Positions 1-7,541 of a stretch of DNA of 8,913 bases are shown piece after piece. The notes beneath the pieces are model-generated. The model was not told the origin of the DNA, made no database searches, and saw only the letters and a list, made by a program, of their open reading frames with translations. Both the position numbers and the translations under genes were made by a program. How positions within the stretch are numbered: position 1 is the stretch's first letter; each line of letters starts with the position of its first letter. The DNA comes from CAVSUR01 sp052143655 (GTDB lineage Bacteria > Actinomycetota > Actinomycetes > Streptosporangiales > Streptosporangiaceae): assembly GCA_052143655.1 (NCBI GenBank), contig JBKQSL010000148.1, positions 1-8,913 on the forward strand. The letters are read 5' to 3'.

Positions 1-39
1 CGGCGGGTCGACCCGGGCAGGACGGCCAGTGCCCGCCGG

Positions 40-69
40 TTGCGGCTGGCGCTGACCAGGCCCGATACT
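40..69 (+). promoter_or_regulatory. possible sigma-70-like promoter of the kinase gene
   Basis: TTGCGG (40-45) and GATACT (64-69) are separated by 18 bases, a reasonable match to -35 and -10 boxes. Transcription would begin near 76, leaving a leader of about 65 bases before the preferred GTG start at 142. If correct, this rules out the in-frame TTG at 40 as a start. Matches are only 3/6 and 4/6 to consensus, so this is a weak call. Confidence 0.25.
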
Positions 70-141
70 TGGTTCCCGTGTGACCTGGCCGTCAGGAGCT
101 CCGCTCAGCCTTTGCCCGGCTCGCATGCGGCAGGAGGCACC

Positions 142-2070
142 GTGGGCGAACAGATTCCGCCGTCAGCCGGCGACTTCGCGGCCGGCTTCGCGGCGGGCTC
201 GCGGATCGCCGGCTACCGGCTGGAGGAGCGGATCGGCCAGGGCGGCATGGCCGTGGTCTTCCGGGCGCGCGATCAGCGGCTCGGCCGGCAGGTGGCGCTG
301 AAGATCCTGGCTCCGGCGCTGGCCGGCGACGAGGCGTTCCGGCGGCGGTTCATTGCCGAGTCGCGGGCGGCGGCAGCCATCGATCACCCGCACATCATTC
401 CGGTGTTCGAGGCCGGCGAGGCGGATGGCGTGCTGTTCATCGCGATGCGCTACGTGCCCGGCGGGGACGCGCGCTCCGTGGTGCAGCGGCAAGGGCCGCT
501 GCCGGCGGCGCGGGCGGCGGCGCTGATCTCGCCGGTGGCTTCCGCGCTGGACGCGGCGCACGCGGTCGGCCTGGTGCACCGGGACGTGAAGCCGGCAAAC
601 ATGCTCGTCGACATGACGCCGGGCCGGCCGGATCATGTGTACCTGTCAGATTTCGGGCTGAGCAAGGCGGTGGCGTCCTCGACCGGCATCACCGGCACCG
701 GGCAGTTCCTCGGCACGCTGGACTACATCTCCCCGGAGCAGATCAAGGGCGGGAACGCCGATGGCAGGGCTGACCAGTACGCGCTGGCCTGCGCGACATT
801 CGAGCTGCTGACCGGTGCGCCGCCGTTCCGCCGCGGCGATGCCACGACGGTGATGTACGCGCAGCTGCTGCAGCCACCGCCGCAGCTGACCTCCCGCCGG
901 CCCGACCTCCCGTCCGCGGCGGACGAGGTCACGGCCAGGGCGCTGGCCAAGGACCCGGCGGACCGCTACCCGACCTGCCTGGAGTTCACCAGCGCGCTGC
1001 GCGCGGCGCTGGGGCTGCCGGCTTACGCTGTCGTTCCCGCAGCGACCGAGGGTGCCGCTCACCCGCTGACGGTGCCCGCCTGGCCCGGCCCGGGCCAGGT
1101 CCCCGGCGGGGTCGGCCCCCTCGCTGACCTGCCCACCGGTGAGGCGCCGGCCCGCGCCGCCGCGGCGGCCGCCCCCGCAGGCGGCCAGGCCGCGCTGTCC
1201 GCCGCCGCGGCGCACGGCGAGCCACCGCGGCGCAGGCGGGCCAGGCCCCGGCTGGCCGCGATCGCGGCGGCTCTGCTCCTCGCCGCAGCGGGAGCGACCG
1301 CCGCAGCCGTCCTGGCCAGCGGCGGCGGCCGCAAGCCGGTGACCGTGCCGGTCAGCGTCAGGTCCGGCTTCGCACGGCTCACCGGCGACGTCTACGTGGT
1401 CTACCAGGCCGGCAAGGATGCCCGTGCCCGGATCGCCGGCCAGATCAGGGGCGCATCCCAGGGAGAGGTCGCCGCGCTGTACGCCCAGCCGTGGCCCTAC
1501 CACCGCCCCCCGGCCGAGGTGAGCGCAGTGATCTTGCATCCGTCTCACCGCAAGGCCGCCTACTCTTTCCTGGTCACGCCGGTTGTGGCCACCCGCTACC
1601 GGGTCGAGCTGCGGGCCAGCAGCACCGCGCGGTCCCCGCTCGGCAGATCCGCAGCTGAGACCGTCCATGTCATCCTGGGCGCCATCACCGGCAACACAAA
1701 GACCTGCGCCAGGCCCGTCTGCCATGAGACCATCCACGAGACCGTGCTGGTGCCACCGCAGGCGCTGAACACGGAGATGGCGAAGCGGTGGTATGCCTAC
1801 TTCGCCATCAGCCACTCGCGGTCGAAGACGCCACCACCACCCAAGTGGCTGCTGCTCGGCGCTGGCAGTCCCCGGGTCCTGGTGTCACGCCGGACCGCCG
1901 GCCAGTTCAGCCTGACGATCTCGTACTCGTTCCGGGTGGGAAACGAGGCATACACCTGGAACTGGAACACATGCGCCAAGGACACAGTGTCCGCTGACGG
2001 GATCGGGCTGCCCGGCCACCACGGCTGCGGGGACAACCGGGTTCCCGCCTCAGCCGCCTACCTCGGCTAG
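142..2070 (+). CDS. transmembrane Ser/Thr protein kinase (PknB-like) with a cysteine-containing exported domain
   Basis: A 642-aa receptor-type Hanks kinase that should phosphorylate cytoplasmic proteins in response to a signal outside the membrane. The GTG at 142 is preferred because AGGAGG (132-137) lies 4 bases upstream; an in-frame TTG at 40 lacks such a site and would add 34 residues. Visible kinase elements: glycine-rich loop IGQGGMAVVF (31-40), catalytic Lys54 in VALK, alpha-C Glu about 73, HRDVKPAN with Asp148 and Asn153, DFG 170-172, activation-loop threonines Thr184 and Thr186 in a T-G-T arrangement like the PknB autophosphorylation pair, SPEQ 197-200 and Asp211. All catalytic residues are present, so it should be active. 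An Ala/Pro-rich juxtamembrane linker (about 290-365) and an RRRRARPR stop-transfer region precede one helix at about 371-393. The exterior part (394-642) looks beta-rich and has four cysteines (522, 527, 611, 629). It has no PASTA repeats, and I do not recognise its ligand. The kinase call is firm; the sensed signal is unknown. Confidence 0.95.
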   Translation: MGEQIPPSAGDFAAGFAAGSRIAGYRLEERIGQGGMAVVFRARDQRLGRQVALKILAPALAGDEAFRRRFIAESRAAAAIDHPHIIPVFEAGEADGVLFIAMRYVPGGDARSVVQRQGPLPAARAAALISPVASALDAAHAVGLVHRDVKPANMLVDMTPGRPDHVYLSDFGLSKAVASSTGITGTGQFLGTLDYISPEQIKGGNADGRADQYALACATFELLTGAPPFRRGDATTVMYAQLLQPPPQLTSRRPDLPSAADEVTARALAKDPADRYPTCLEFTSALRAALGLPAYAVVPAATEGAAHPLTVPAWPGPGQVPGGVGPLADLPTGEAPARAAAAAAPAGGQAALSAAAAHGEPPRRRRARPRLAAIAAALLLAAAGATAAAVLASGGGRKPVTVPVSVRSGFARLTGDVYVVYQAGKDARARIAGQIRGASQGEVAALYAQPWPYHRPPAEVSAVILHPSHRKAAYSFLVTPVVATRYRVELRASSTARSPLGRSAAETVHVILGAITGNTKTCARPVCHETIHETVLVPPQALNTEMAKRWYAYFAISHSRSKTPPPPKWLLLGAGSPRVLVSRRTAGQFSLTISYSFRVGNEAYTWNWNTCAKDTVSADGIGLPGHHGCGDNRVPASAAYLG

Positions 2071-2098
2071 CGCCAGCCCAGGCTCAGCAACCATCAGG

Positions 2099-2422
2099 GC
2101 TGCAGGCCTGGCCGGCCGCGCTGCCCCGCTGGGCCTGCTGATGGCCGCCACGGTCATCCTGGGTCTTATCTCGCTGGCTATGCCAGCCATGACCGCGATA
2201 TTCGTCGGATCCGCTGGGCGAGAGCACGCGGGCCTGGCTAGCGGGGTGCTGAACGCCGCACGCCAGGCCGGCGCAGCTCTGGGCGTCGCCCTGCTCGACG
2301 CGCTCCCGGTCGACAGCGGTCCCGGCACCAGGCTGAGCCTGCATGCCCCGCTGACCGTCGCAGCCGCCGCCCAAGTACTGGCCGCCGACCTGGCCTGGCC
2401 CGCCACCCGGCCAGACCGCTGA
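2099..2422 (+). pseudogene. C-terminal remnant of an MFS drug-efflux transporter (DHA2/EmrB-QacA type)
   Basis: The frame encodes two hydrophobic stretches around the motif AGLASGVLNAARQAGAALGV (residues 30-49 counted from the ATG at 2141), the hallmark of the late transmembrane region of 14-helix DHA2 multidrug transporters. Homology-like sequence begins near 2099-2111, within about 40 bases of the kinase stop. The roughly 350-400 N-terminal residues expected for the family, with the proton-antiport motifs, are absent. The first ATG (2141) has no ribosome binding site and would give only 93 residues, too short to transport anything. I therefore call a 5'-truncated relic left by deletion or recombination, ending at its native TGA (2420-2422). 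The left boundary is approximate. A small expressed hydrophobic protein cannot be ruled out. Confidence 0.75.
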
Positions 2423-2437
2423 CCGGCTCTCAGCCGG
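2423..2437 (+). terminator. small hairpin after the MFS remnant
   Basis: CCGGCT-CTC-AGCCGG is a perfect 6-bp stem with a 3-base loop that begins at the first base after the TGA of the transporter remnant. No T-run follows, as is common in high-GC actinomycetes. It is probably the original terminator of the lost transporter gene and may now stop transcripts coming from the kinase gene. Confidence 0.4.
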
Positions 2438-2680
2438 CGGGCGCTGCCCGTGCTGTCTCCCCGCATGGAAGCCGTCAAACGCCCAGATTGGCCATTAGTG
2501 AGCGTCCTTAATCACACCACAGCTAAGTTTGCTTAACGCGCATATCGGCGGGGATGCGCGCCCCGCTCAAGCCAGACGGTGATTACGTAGCGTCAGCATG
2601 GCGACGCCTCGGATTTGGGCCGACCTTGCAGCTCGCTACTGGCGTATCTGCCCGGTGTCAGCACAGTCCGCCGAGAGGTA
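2438..2680. other. intergenic stretch with an AT-richer patch
   Basis: No convincing gene is seen here. Bases about 2490-2546 are noticeably richer in A and T than the flanks and contain several short TTA/TAA runs (for example TAAGTTTGCTTA, a 4-bp stem). A 6-bp stem GCGGGG (2548-2553) / CCCCGC (2561-2566) follows. The patch could hold a dead promoter or mark a recombination border. An open frame starting at 2598 (+) reads through the strong hairpin at 2681-2716 and antisense to the small minus-strand gene, so it is not called. Confidence 0.4.
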
Positions 2681-2716
2681 CGCCCCTCTCCCGGGAACCG
2701 AGCCGGGAGAGGGGCG
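2681..2716 (-). terminator. strong stem-loop terminator of the small minus-strand gene
   Basis: A perfect 14-bp inverted repeat: CGCCCCTCTCCCGG (2681-2694) and CCGGGAGAGGGGCG (2703-2716), with an 8-base loop. It begins 7 bases beyond the TAA (complement of 2724-2726) of the minus-strand gene. The position and stem strength fit an intrinsic terminator without a U-tract, the usual actinomycete type. The repeat is symmetrical and could also stop leftward or rightward read-through. Confidence 0.75.
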
Positions 2717-2723
2717 ATGGCGT

Positions 2724-2939
2724 TTAGCGGGTGAGGCGCAGCGCCAGATAGTCGACAGCCAGGCTGACGGCCGCGCAGACACCGACGACCGCCGGGTGTC
2801 CAGTACCGATGGTGCCCTCGGCCACCATCATGACGAAACGGACGGCCGCGGCCGCGAGTTGAACTGCATCGGGATGGTTCGCACCTACTGTGCTTATGGC
2901 GGTACGCGCGCAGGAGAGGATGTTCTTCAATGGACTCAC
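2724..2939 (-). CDS. small hydrophobic helical protein of unknown function
   Basis: A 71-aa frame from GTG (complement of 2937-2939) to TAA. I do not recognise its family. Codon choice is typical of an actinomycete gene, with mostly G or C in third positions in the second half. The product is almost wholly alpha-helical in character, and the TAA is followed at once by a perfect 14-bp hairpin; together these suggest a real gene. The protein has two related-looking units, one starting NHPDAV (21-26) and one GHPAVV (47-52), each followed by an Ala/Val-rich helix. The His-Pro pairs faintly recall the G-x-x-H-P turns of the TPR arrays of NB-ARC proteins, a speculative comparison. It has one charged N-terminal segment and no clear signal peptide. 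It is divergent from the STAND NTPase gene, with 148 bases between the starts. The start is uncertain: TTG at 2930 (68 aa) has a better-spaced AGAGAAG, and a longer GTG is also possible. Confidence 0.6.
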   Translation of the reverse strand: MSPLKNILSCARTAISTVGANHPDAVQLAAAAVRFVMMVAEGTIGTGHPAVVGVCAAVSLAVDYLALRLTR

Positions 2940-3087
2940 GCTTCTCTGTGCTGGTTGATGAGGAGCGGAGCCGGCTCCAGAAATCACGCTAGGAACAGGT
3001 CTGTGATGGAGCCATAGGTGCCGGAAACCGCAGGAACGTCGGCACAGCGGGCGGACGATACCGCAGCTCGAAGGGAGGTGATCGGCC
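2940..3087. promoter_or_regulatory. divergent promoter region with a 12-bp palindrome
   Basis: This spacer separates the small minus-strand gene from the NTPase gene and must contain both promoters. GGAGCCGGCTCC (2967-2978) is a perfect palindrome about 28 bases upstream of the minus-strand start and a candidate operator. A second inverted pair, GTGCCG (3018-3023) and CGGCAC (3040-3045), lies closer to the NTPase. A GATACC near 3056-3061 could be a -10 box, but no good -35 is visible. No regulator gene is adjacent. Promoter positions are not resolved. Confidence 0.4.
3074..3083 (+). promoter_or_regulatory. extended Shine-Dalgarno sequence of the NTPase gene
   Basis: GGAGGTGATC is complementary over ten bases to the canonical 16S rRNA 3' end (anti-SD and flanks). 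The GGAGG core ends 9 bases before the GTG at 3088. It decides the start over the in-frame ATG at 3154, which has only a weak GGTGGA upstream. An SD this complete predicts efficient initiation, or a start that ribosomes find without help from leader structure. Confidence 0.8.
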
Positions 3088-6000
3088 GTGGTCGGCGGCA
3101 TTGGGACAGATTCCGGCGCGGCGCGACCGAGGATCCGCCGGTGGAATGACCTCATGGCGTCTGAACTCAGCGGCGTGTGCCTGAGGCTCGTCAAAAGGCT
3201 GAAGGATGAAGAGCTGCCTACCCTTCTTGCGCGCGAGCGCGTGCTCCTCACGCTCCTGCCCGAGCAGCTGGCTCCCTGGGAGGTGGTCGAACGGCGTGAT
3301 GGAGGGCTGGAGCGGGGCAGGCTACTTGCTGCGGTGTTCGACAAGGTGACCGCAGACAACCACGCCGAAATCAAACTTCTTCAGGCGCGTGACCTGCTCG
3401 GGTTGTCCAAATCCGATCCTGGATTCCAGGAGCGGCTGAAACGGCTGAAGGCCGCCGGTCCTTGTGTCCCCCGACAGCCTGTCAAACTCCCGGATCCCAG
3501 CAATATTGAAACCCGTCTTGCCCTAGCCGCGCAGCGAGCCGGTTCCTCTGAGCGCACCGTGCGCCGTGATGCCGGCGCCATCCTGCGCGCGCTGCTCACC
3601 GCTGTGGACGAGTTCCGGCACCACGAGGACGCCGTTCAGGCGCTCGCCGCCGAGTTCAAAGAGCGCCGTGGGACGTCGGGACTGGACGATCCGCTCAACG
3701 CTCCCGAGGTCCGCCGAGTCCTGCGGCTGTGCGCGCAGTTTACCGGTGAGCTGGACCAGGCTTTCGACACGGTAAGCGGTCCGGCCAGTTTCAGCACCGG
3801 TCTTTATGTCATCCGCAGCCTTCAGAACGACCTCCTGGGCCGGCTTGCCGATCCGGCGAAATCTGCGAAGGCCATGGCGGTCGTCGGGGAGGCCGGGTAC
3901 GGGAAGACCAGCCTGCTATGGGGCCTGCACCGCGACCTCACCGGCCGCGCCCCGTTCCACCCCCTGCTGGTCAACGCCGCTTGGCTGCGCGCCCCCGGGC
4001 CCGCCAGCACGCCGCTGCTGTCGGGTGAGGACCTGGTCAGCACCGTCACAGCACTCGACTCGCGCGCCACCACGCCTGTCATCCTGCTCGACACGATGGA
4101 TCTGCTTATGCACCAGGAGGATGAGTCTGTCCGCGTGATCGACCTGATCGACGAATTGCGCAGCGCGGGAGCTCGGACCGTGGTGACCTGCCGTGAGCAG
4201 GAGGCCACCGCCTTGGACCGGCATTTCGAGACCGTCCGGCTCGGTACCTATGACGAAGCGGAACTGCCCGGCGCGATCGAGCGTCACGTCTTGGCATTCT
4301 GCCCGGACGCGCCGCCACGTCCGATCGAGGAAAAGGTGGGGGTCATGCTCCGCCTCGCCTCCCGCGGGCTTGGCGTGACCGAAGTGTGTCACCACCCTCT
4401 GTTCCTGCGGCTGCTGTTCGAGGCGTACGAGGGAATCTTTCCTAGCGAAGAGGTGGATGCACGTGGTGTGCTGGCCGCCTATTTCGACCAGAAGATCTGC
4501 GACGACGTGCGGGGACGGACCAACCCAGATGTGGCACGCGACGACGTTCACGCCGAGTGCTTCTGCCTGGCCATCGCCATGTTCTCGGCGGGTGCGGTGG
4601 CTCTCCCGCGCGACGACCTGCTCTCCCGCGCGCGTCGCGTCGCCGCCGCCTGGGACGGCACTCTCCATGACACGCTGGCCCACGCCCTAGACCTGCTCAT
4701 CCGCAGGTCGGTACTGCTGGCAGATTCGCCAGACGGCATCCGGTTCCGCCACCAGCTGCTATTTGAATACGTCGCGGCGCGGGCGCTCATCGCACGTGGC
4801 GGCGCGGCGGAGCTGCGCAGGCTGCTCGGCATCGTCGAGGAACGCCCCCTCGACCTGTTCACGGGCGCGGTGTTCGAGCAGGCCATGATCTACGCGTGGA
4901 GCGCATCCCGCACGCTGCGGCCGCACCTGGCGGCGACGCTCGCCGCACTGGCGGAGTCACCGTCGGTGAACCTGCAGTCGGTGGCCTTGGTCGTGGCGGC
5001 CTACCACCCCGACATCGAGGCGGGCGTCGCCGAACTGCTGCAGCGAGCCGGGCCCGAGACCGTCCGGCGGTTTGTGGAACTGACGCCCCGCGTGAGCGGC
5101 CGCGCTGTTGGCCGGGCGCTGATGCTGCTGCGCCGGGTGTGGGAGCGCGGCGACCCCGTGTGCCGCCGGGCGGTGCTCAACGTGCTGGAGCGGTTCGCCG
5201 TCCAGCATGGCCAAGCCATCAAGGACTTCATCGTCGATCAAGAGTGTGTCCAGCACGTTGTGGAGGCTAAGGGAGACCTGCTGCTCAGCGAGCGCGCGCT
5301 GCCGCGCACCCTCGGCCTGCTGGCCGAGACCGACCCTAAGTGGAGCACCGAAGCCCTGCTCGCCCTGTTCGAGGCAGGCGGCGCGACGACCAACAACCGC
5401 GCGCTGGCCGTGGCGATTCTGGACATCGTGGCTGACCGATGGGCGTACCTCGGCTCGGCCCGGACTCTGGCCCGTTTCACGCTCGCCGTCGGCCGCGCCC
5501 AGCGACGCAACGGCGGACGGGAAGCGGACGCGGTCCGGCGCGCCGGCGGACGGCTGTTCGCCGCCTATTGGACGGATCTTTACCGGCTTGACGGGCCCCA
5601 GCCGCTCGCCTGGGAGTGGCTCACGCTGGTCGCCGCGTTGCGCCGGAAACTGGCCGCTAGCCAGCGGGCGCCACTGCGGGTCCAACTGCGGCTGATGGGC
5701 ACAGCGCAGGCCCTGACCGTCCTCTCCGATGGCAACCCGCTGATCGAGCCGACCCTCACGCGGCTTTTCCCACCGGTGCACGACAGCTACGGTCTGCCCT
5801 TGCTGGAGCTGTCGGCCTCCTTCCTGCTCCCGCTGCTCAGGAGCGCCTCCCCAGCCGGGGACCGTACCCGCGCCCTGATTAGGGCCGCGCTGGCCGGGCT
5901 GCCCGCGGACCCCGCCCGGACGGACGACCCAGCGAGCCTACGCGTCTCCGTCGCCCGGATAGCCGTCACCTCCGCAGAGCTTCCCGTCGGTGAGCTCGCC

Positions 6001-7167
6001 TCACTGCTGAACGGCCTGCCGAGCCTCCGCAAACCCGAGCAATGGATCGACCCTGGGGGCGCCATCGCCTTGGTCGTCCCCGCGGCGCTCGGCGGTCATC
6101 CGGTCGCCCTCGCGGCCTTGGACAAGATCGCCGCGGAATCAGCGTCGGTCGGTCCCCCAGGCCGCGGCAACGTTACGTACGCGCTCACGCGCAGCATCGG
6201 GGAGCATCCTGAGCTGATCCCGCAAGCTCTGGCCATCTGCGCCGGGTGGCAGATAGCAGCACCCTTCACTGAGGCCATCCGCCGCCATGGCGAAACCCTC
6301 GCTCTGCATCTCGCGGGGTACCGCGCCGAGCTCGACGCACTGGTGCGCGACCTCTTCGCGCTGGGCGGCGAAGCACAGCAGGATGCGATGAACCTATGGC
6401 TGGAGCTGGACGCGCTGGATTTGGTGCCACCCCGTTCTTTCGACGAGCTCCGCTCTGCCTGGTTGGCTGCCAACGTCCTCACGGCCAAGCAGAACATCCT
6501 GCGGCTCATGGGCACCCAGGCCGGACGCGGCCTGCTCCAGCTCGACAAGGTCACCGGTCTCATGCGGTCACTGGTCATCGTGGAACCCAGCGGGCTGCGC
6601 GCCGCGTCCGGCCGCTTTACCGACCGCGGCACCCTGAAGGCAGCCCGTGACGCCCTCGTCACCGCACTAGCCCAGGCCGGGCCGCTGACAGAGGAGACGC
6701 TGAACGACCTGCTCTCGCTCACCATGGACCGTATGGCCAAAAGCGACACCCAGATGCGGCTGCGCCTACCAATGCTCCGGCTCGCTGAGTCGGGCCGCGC
6801 AGACGAGGCGTTCAACTTCTACGCCCGCATTGGAGAGCTTACCGCCGACCGCGGAACCACCTATCAAAACAAGCTCGCCAACAAGCTTCACGGGGCACTC
6901 CTCACGGTCTGCGAGAACGCCACCTACGCCGACAGCAGCCGGTGGATCCGCGCGCTCCCGGCCCTACCGGTGCCGTTCGCCCAGATCCTGGTGCGCGCGC
7001 TGGTCCGCGTGGCGTTTTGCACGGTGCGCGACCCACTACAGCAACTGGCCGCCGAGGATGGCGTGCCCGGACCCATCGCTCTCACCATCAAGAACCAGCT
7101 CGCCCGGCACGGCCGCCTCGGCAGCTCGGTAGTCATGGACGACCTCCTCATCTGCCCGAACGGCTGA
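3088..7167 (+). CDS. large STAND-family P-loop NTPase with helical-repeat C-terminus
   Basis: A 1359-aa cytoplasmic protein, start fixed by the extended SD. Residues 1-250 are helical and charged; 143-165 (ALAAQRAGSSERTVRRD core) resemble a helix-turn-helix. The NTPase core shows Walker A GEAGYGKTS (267-275, Lys273), Walker B VILLDTMDLL (331-340, Asp335 and Asp338), a sensor strand TCRE (367-370, Arg369), HHPLFLRLLFEAY (435-447) with the conserved proline of the helical domain, and FRHQLLFEYVAA (553-564), matching the winged-helix F-x-H...E-Y-x-A motif of NACHT/NB-ARC-like STAND ATPases. Residues about 575-1359 are Leu/Ala/Arg-rich helices resembling HEAT/ARM repeats, a likely ligand or partner binding scaffold. 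Known STAND proteins are signal-activated switches that oligomerise with ATP, often in immunity, cell death or regulation. I see no nuclease, protease, TIR or toxin motif in the protein, so any effector would have to act through the N-terminal region or in trans. Superfamily assignment is confident; the exact family and function are not. Confidence 0.88.
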   Translation: MVGGIGTDSGAARPRIRRWNDLMASELSGVCLRLVKRLKDEELPTLLARERVLLTLLPEQLAPWEVVERRDGGLERGRLLAAVFDKVTADNHAEIKLLQARDLLGLSKSDPGFQERLKRLKAAGPCVPRQPVKLPDPSNIETRLALAAQRAGSSERTVRRDAGAILRALLTAVDEFRHHEDAVQALAAEFKERRGTSGLDDPLNAPEVRRVLRLCAQFTGELDQAFDTVSGPASFSTGLYVIRSLQNDLLGRLADPAKSAKAMAVVGEAGYGKTSLLWGLHRDLTGRAPFHPLLVNAAWLRAPGPASTPLLSGEDLVSTVTALDSRATTPVILLDTMDLLMHQEDESVRVIDLIDELRSAGARTVVTCREQEATALDRHFETVRLGTYDEAELPGAIERHVLAFCPDAPPRPIEEKVGVMLRLASRGLGVTEVCHHPLFLRLLFEAYEGIFPSEEVDARGVLAAYFDQKICDDVRGRTNPDVARDDVHAECFCLAIAMFSAGAVALPRDDLLSRARRVAAAWDGTLHDTLAHALDLLIRRSVLLADSPDGIRFRHQLLFEYVAARALIARGGAAELRRLLGIVEERPLDLFTGAVFEQAMIYAWSASRTLRPHLAATLAALAESPSVNLQSVALVVAAYHPDIEAGVAELLQRAGPETVRRFVELTPRVSGRAVGRALMLLRRVWERGDPVCRRAVLNVLERFAVQHGQAIKDFIVDQECVQHVVEAKGDLLLSERALPRTLGLLAETDPKWSTEALLALFEAGGATTNNRALAVAILDIVADRWAYLGSARTLARFTLAVGRAQRRNGGREADAVRRAGGRLFAAYWTDLYRLDGPQPLAWEWLTLVAALRRKLAASQRAPLRVQLRLMGTAQALTVLSDGNPLIEPTLTRLFPPVHDSYGLPLLELSASFLLPLLRSASPAGDRTRALIRAALAGLPADPARTDDPASLRVSVARIAVTSAELPVGELASLLNGLPSLRKPEQWIDPGGAIALVVPAALGGHPVALAALDKIAAESASVGPPGRGNVTYALTRSIGEHPELIPQALAICAGWQIAAPFTEAIRRHGETLALHLAGYRAELDALVRDLFALGGEAQQDAMNLWLELDALDLVPPRSFDELRSAWLAANVLTAKQNILRLMGTQAGRGLLQLDKVTGLMRSLVIVEPSGLRAASGRFTDRGTLKAARDALVTALAQAGPLTEETLNDLLSLTMDRMAKSDTQMRLRLPMLRLAESGRADEAFNFYARIGELTADRGTTYQNKLANKLHGALLTVCENATYADSSRWIRALPALPVPFAQILVRALVRVAFCTVRDPLQQLAAEDGVPGPIALTIKNQLARHGRLGSSVVMDDLLICPNG

Positions 7168-7541
7168 CTTGCCGCATTCCCATCCATAACTTCTGTTCCG
7201 GCGCGCGCTCAACGGCCAGCCAGCCGACCGGAACCAGCGTGCCTAACGGCGGCTCAGGGCGCGTTCACCGCCAGCAAGTTGGTCACTCGTCGCTCTGCCC
7301 CCGCGGGCACGTCGGCGCCAGGGGTGCCCGCGGCAGGTCGCCCGGCGCTGGACACTCGGATCCTGGCGTGCACCGCTCAGGGCGGGGGCCGCGACGCACC
7401 TCATCGCGGCAGAATGGTGCGCCCTCGGCCCGGAGCGCCACCCGTAAGGACTGGCTCTTCGACCCAGAACGGGCCTTCCCCAAGCGCGAACGATCCAGCA
7501 CATTAGGTTTTCGCTGGCATTACCGTGCGACTCGTCACCGC
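7168..7541. other. convergent intergenic gap without a clear gene
   Basis: These 374 bases lie between two genes that point towards each other. Several open frames exist on both strands (for example 7279-7506 + and 7283-7501 -), but they are rich in Arg, Gly, Pro and Ser, lack ribosome binding sites and show no recognisable motif. Their composition is what random high-GC DNA gives. One hairpin, listed separately, is the only structure that stands out. A degraded gene is possible but cannot be shown. Confidence 0.5.
7301..7333. terminator. candidate bidirectional terminator hairpin
   Basis: CCGCGGGCAC (7301-7310) and GTGCCCGCGG (7324-7333) form a perfect 10-bp GC-rich stem with a 13-base loop. 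TG and CA beyond the arms can pair across a 3-base bulge. It lies 133 bases after the NTPase stop and about 210 bases after the 3' end of the opposing gene, which suits a shared terminator. There is no U-tract. The distance from both stops keeps confidence moderate. Confidence 0.4.

Noticed and set aside
40..141. TTG-started N-terminal extension of the kinase
   Set aside because: No ribosome binding site precedes it, a possible promoter overlaps it, and AGGAGG sits in front of the GTG at 142.
646..1815. 389-aa minus-strand frame inside the kinase gene
   Set aside because: It is the antisense of a fully recognisable kinase and has no domain of its own; long antisense frames are normal in very high-GC genes.
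2598..3017. 139-aa plus-strand frame
   Set aside because: It runs through the perfect hairpin and antisense to the small minus-strand gene, has atypical composition and no ribosome binding site.
2940..3374. N-terminal extension of the small minus-strand gene to 216 aa
   Set aside because: The added part is Ser/Arg-rich, lies largely antisense to the NTPase 5' end, and lacks a ribosome binding site.
6096..6815. 239-aa Ser/Ala/Arg-rich minus-strand frame in the NTPase gene
   Set aside because: Composition is that of an antisense shadow of a GC-rich gene.
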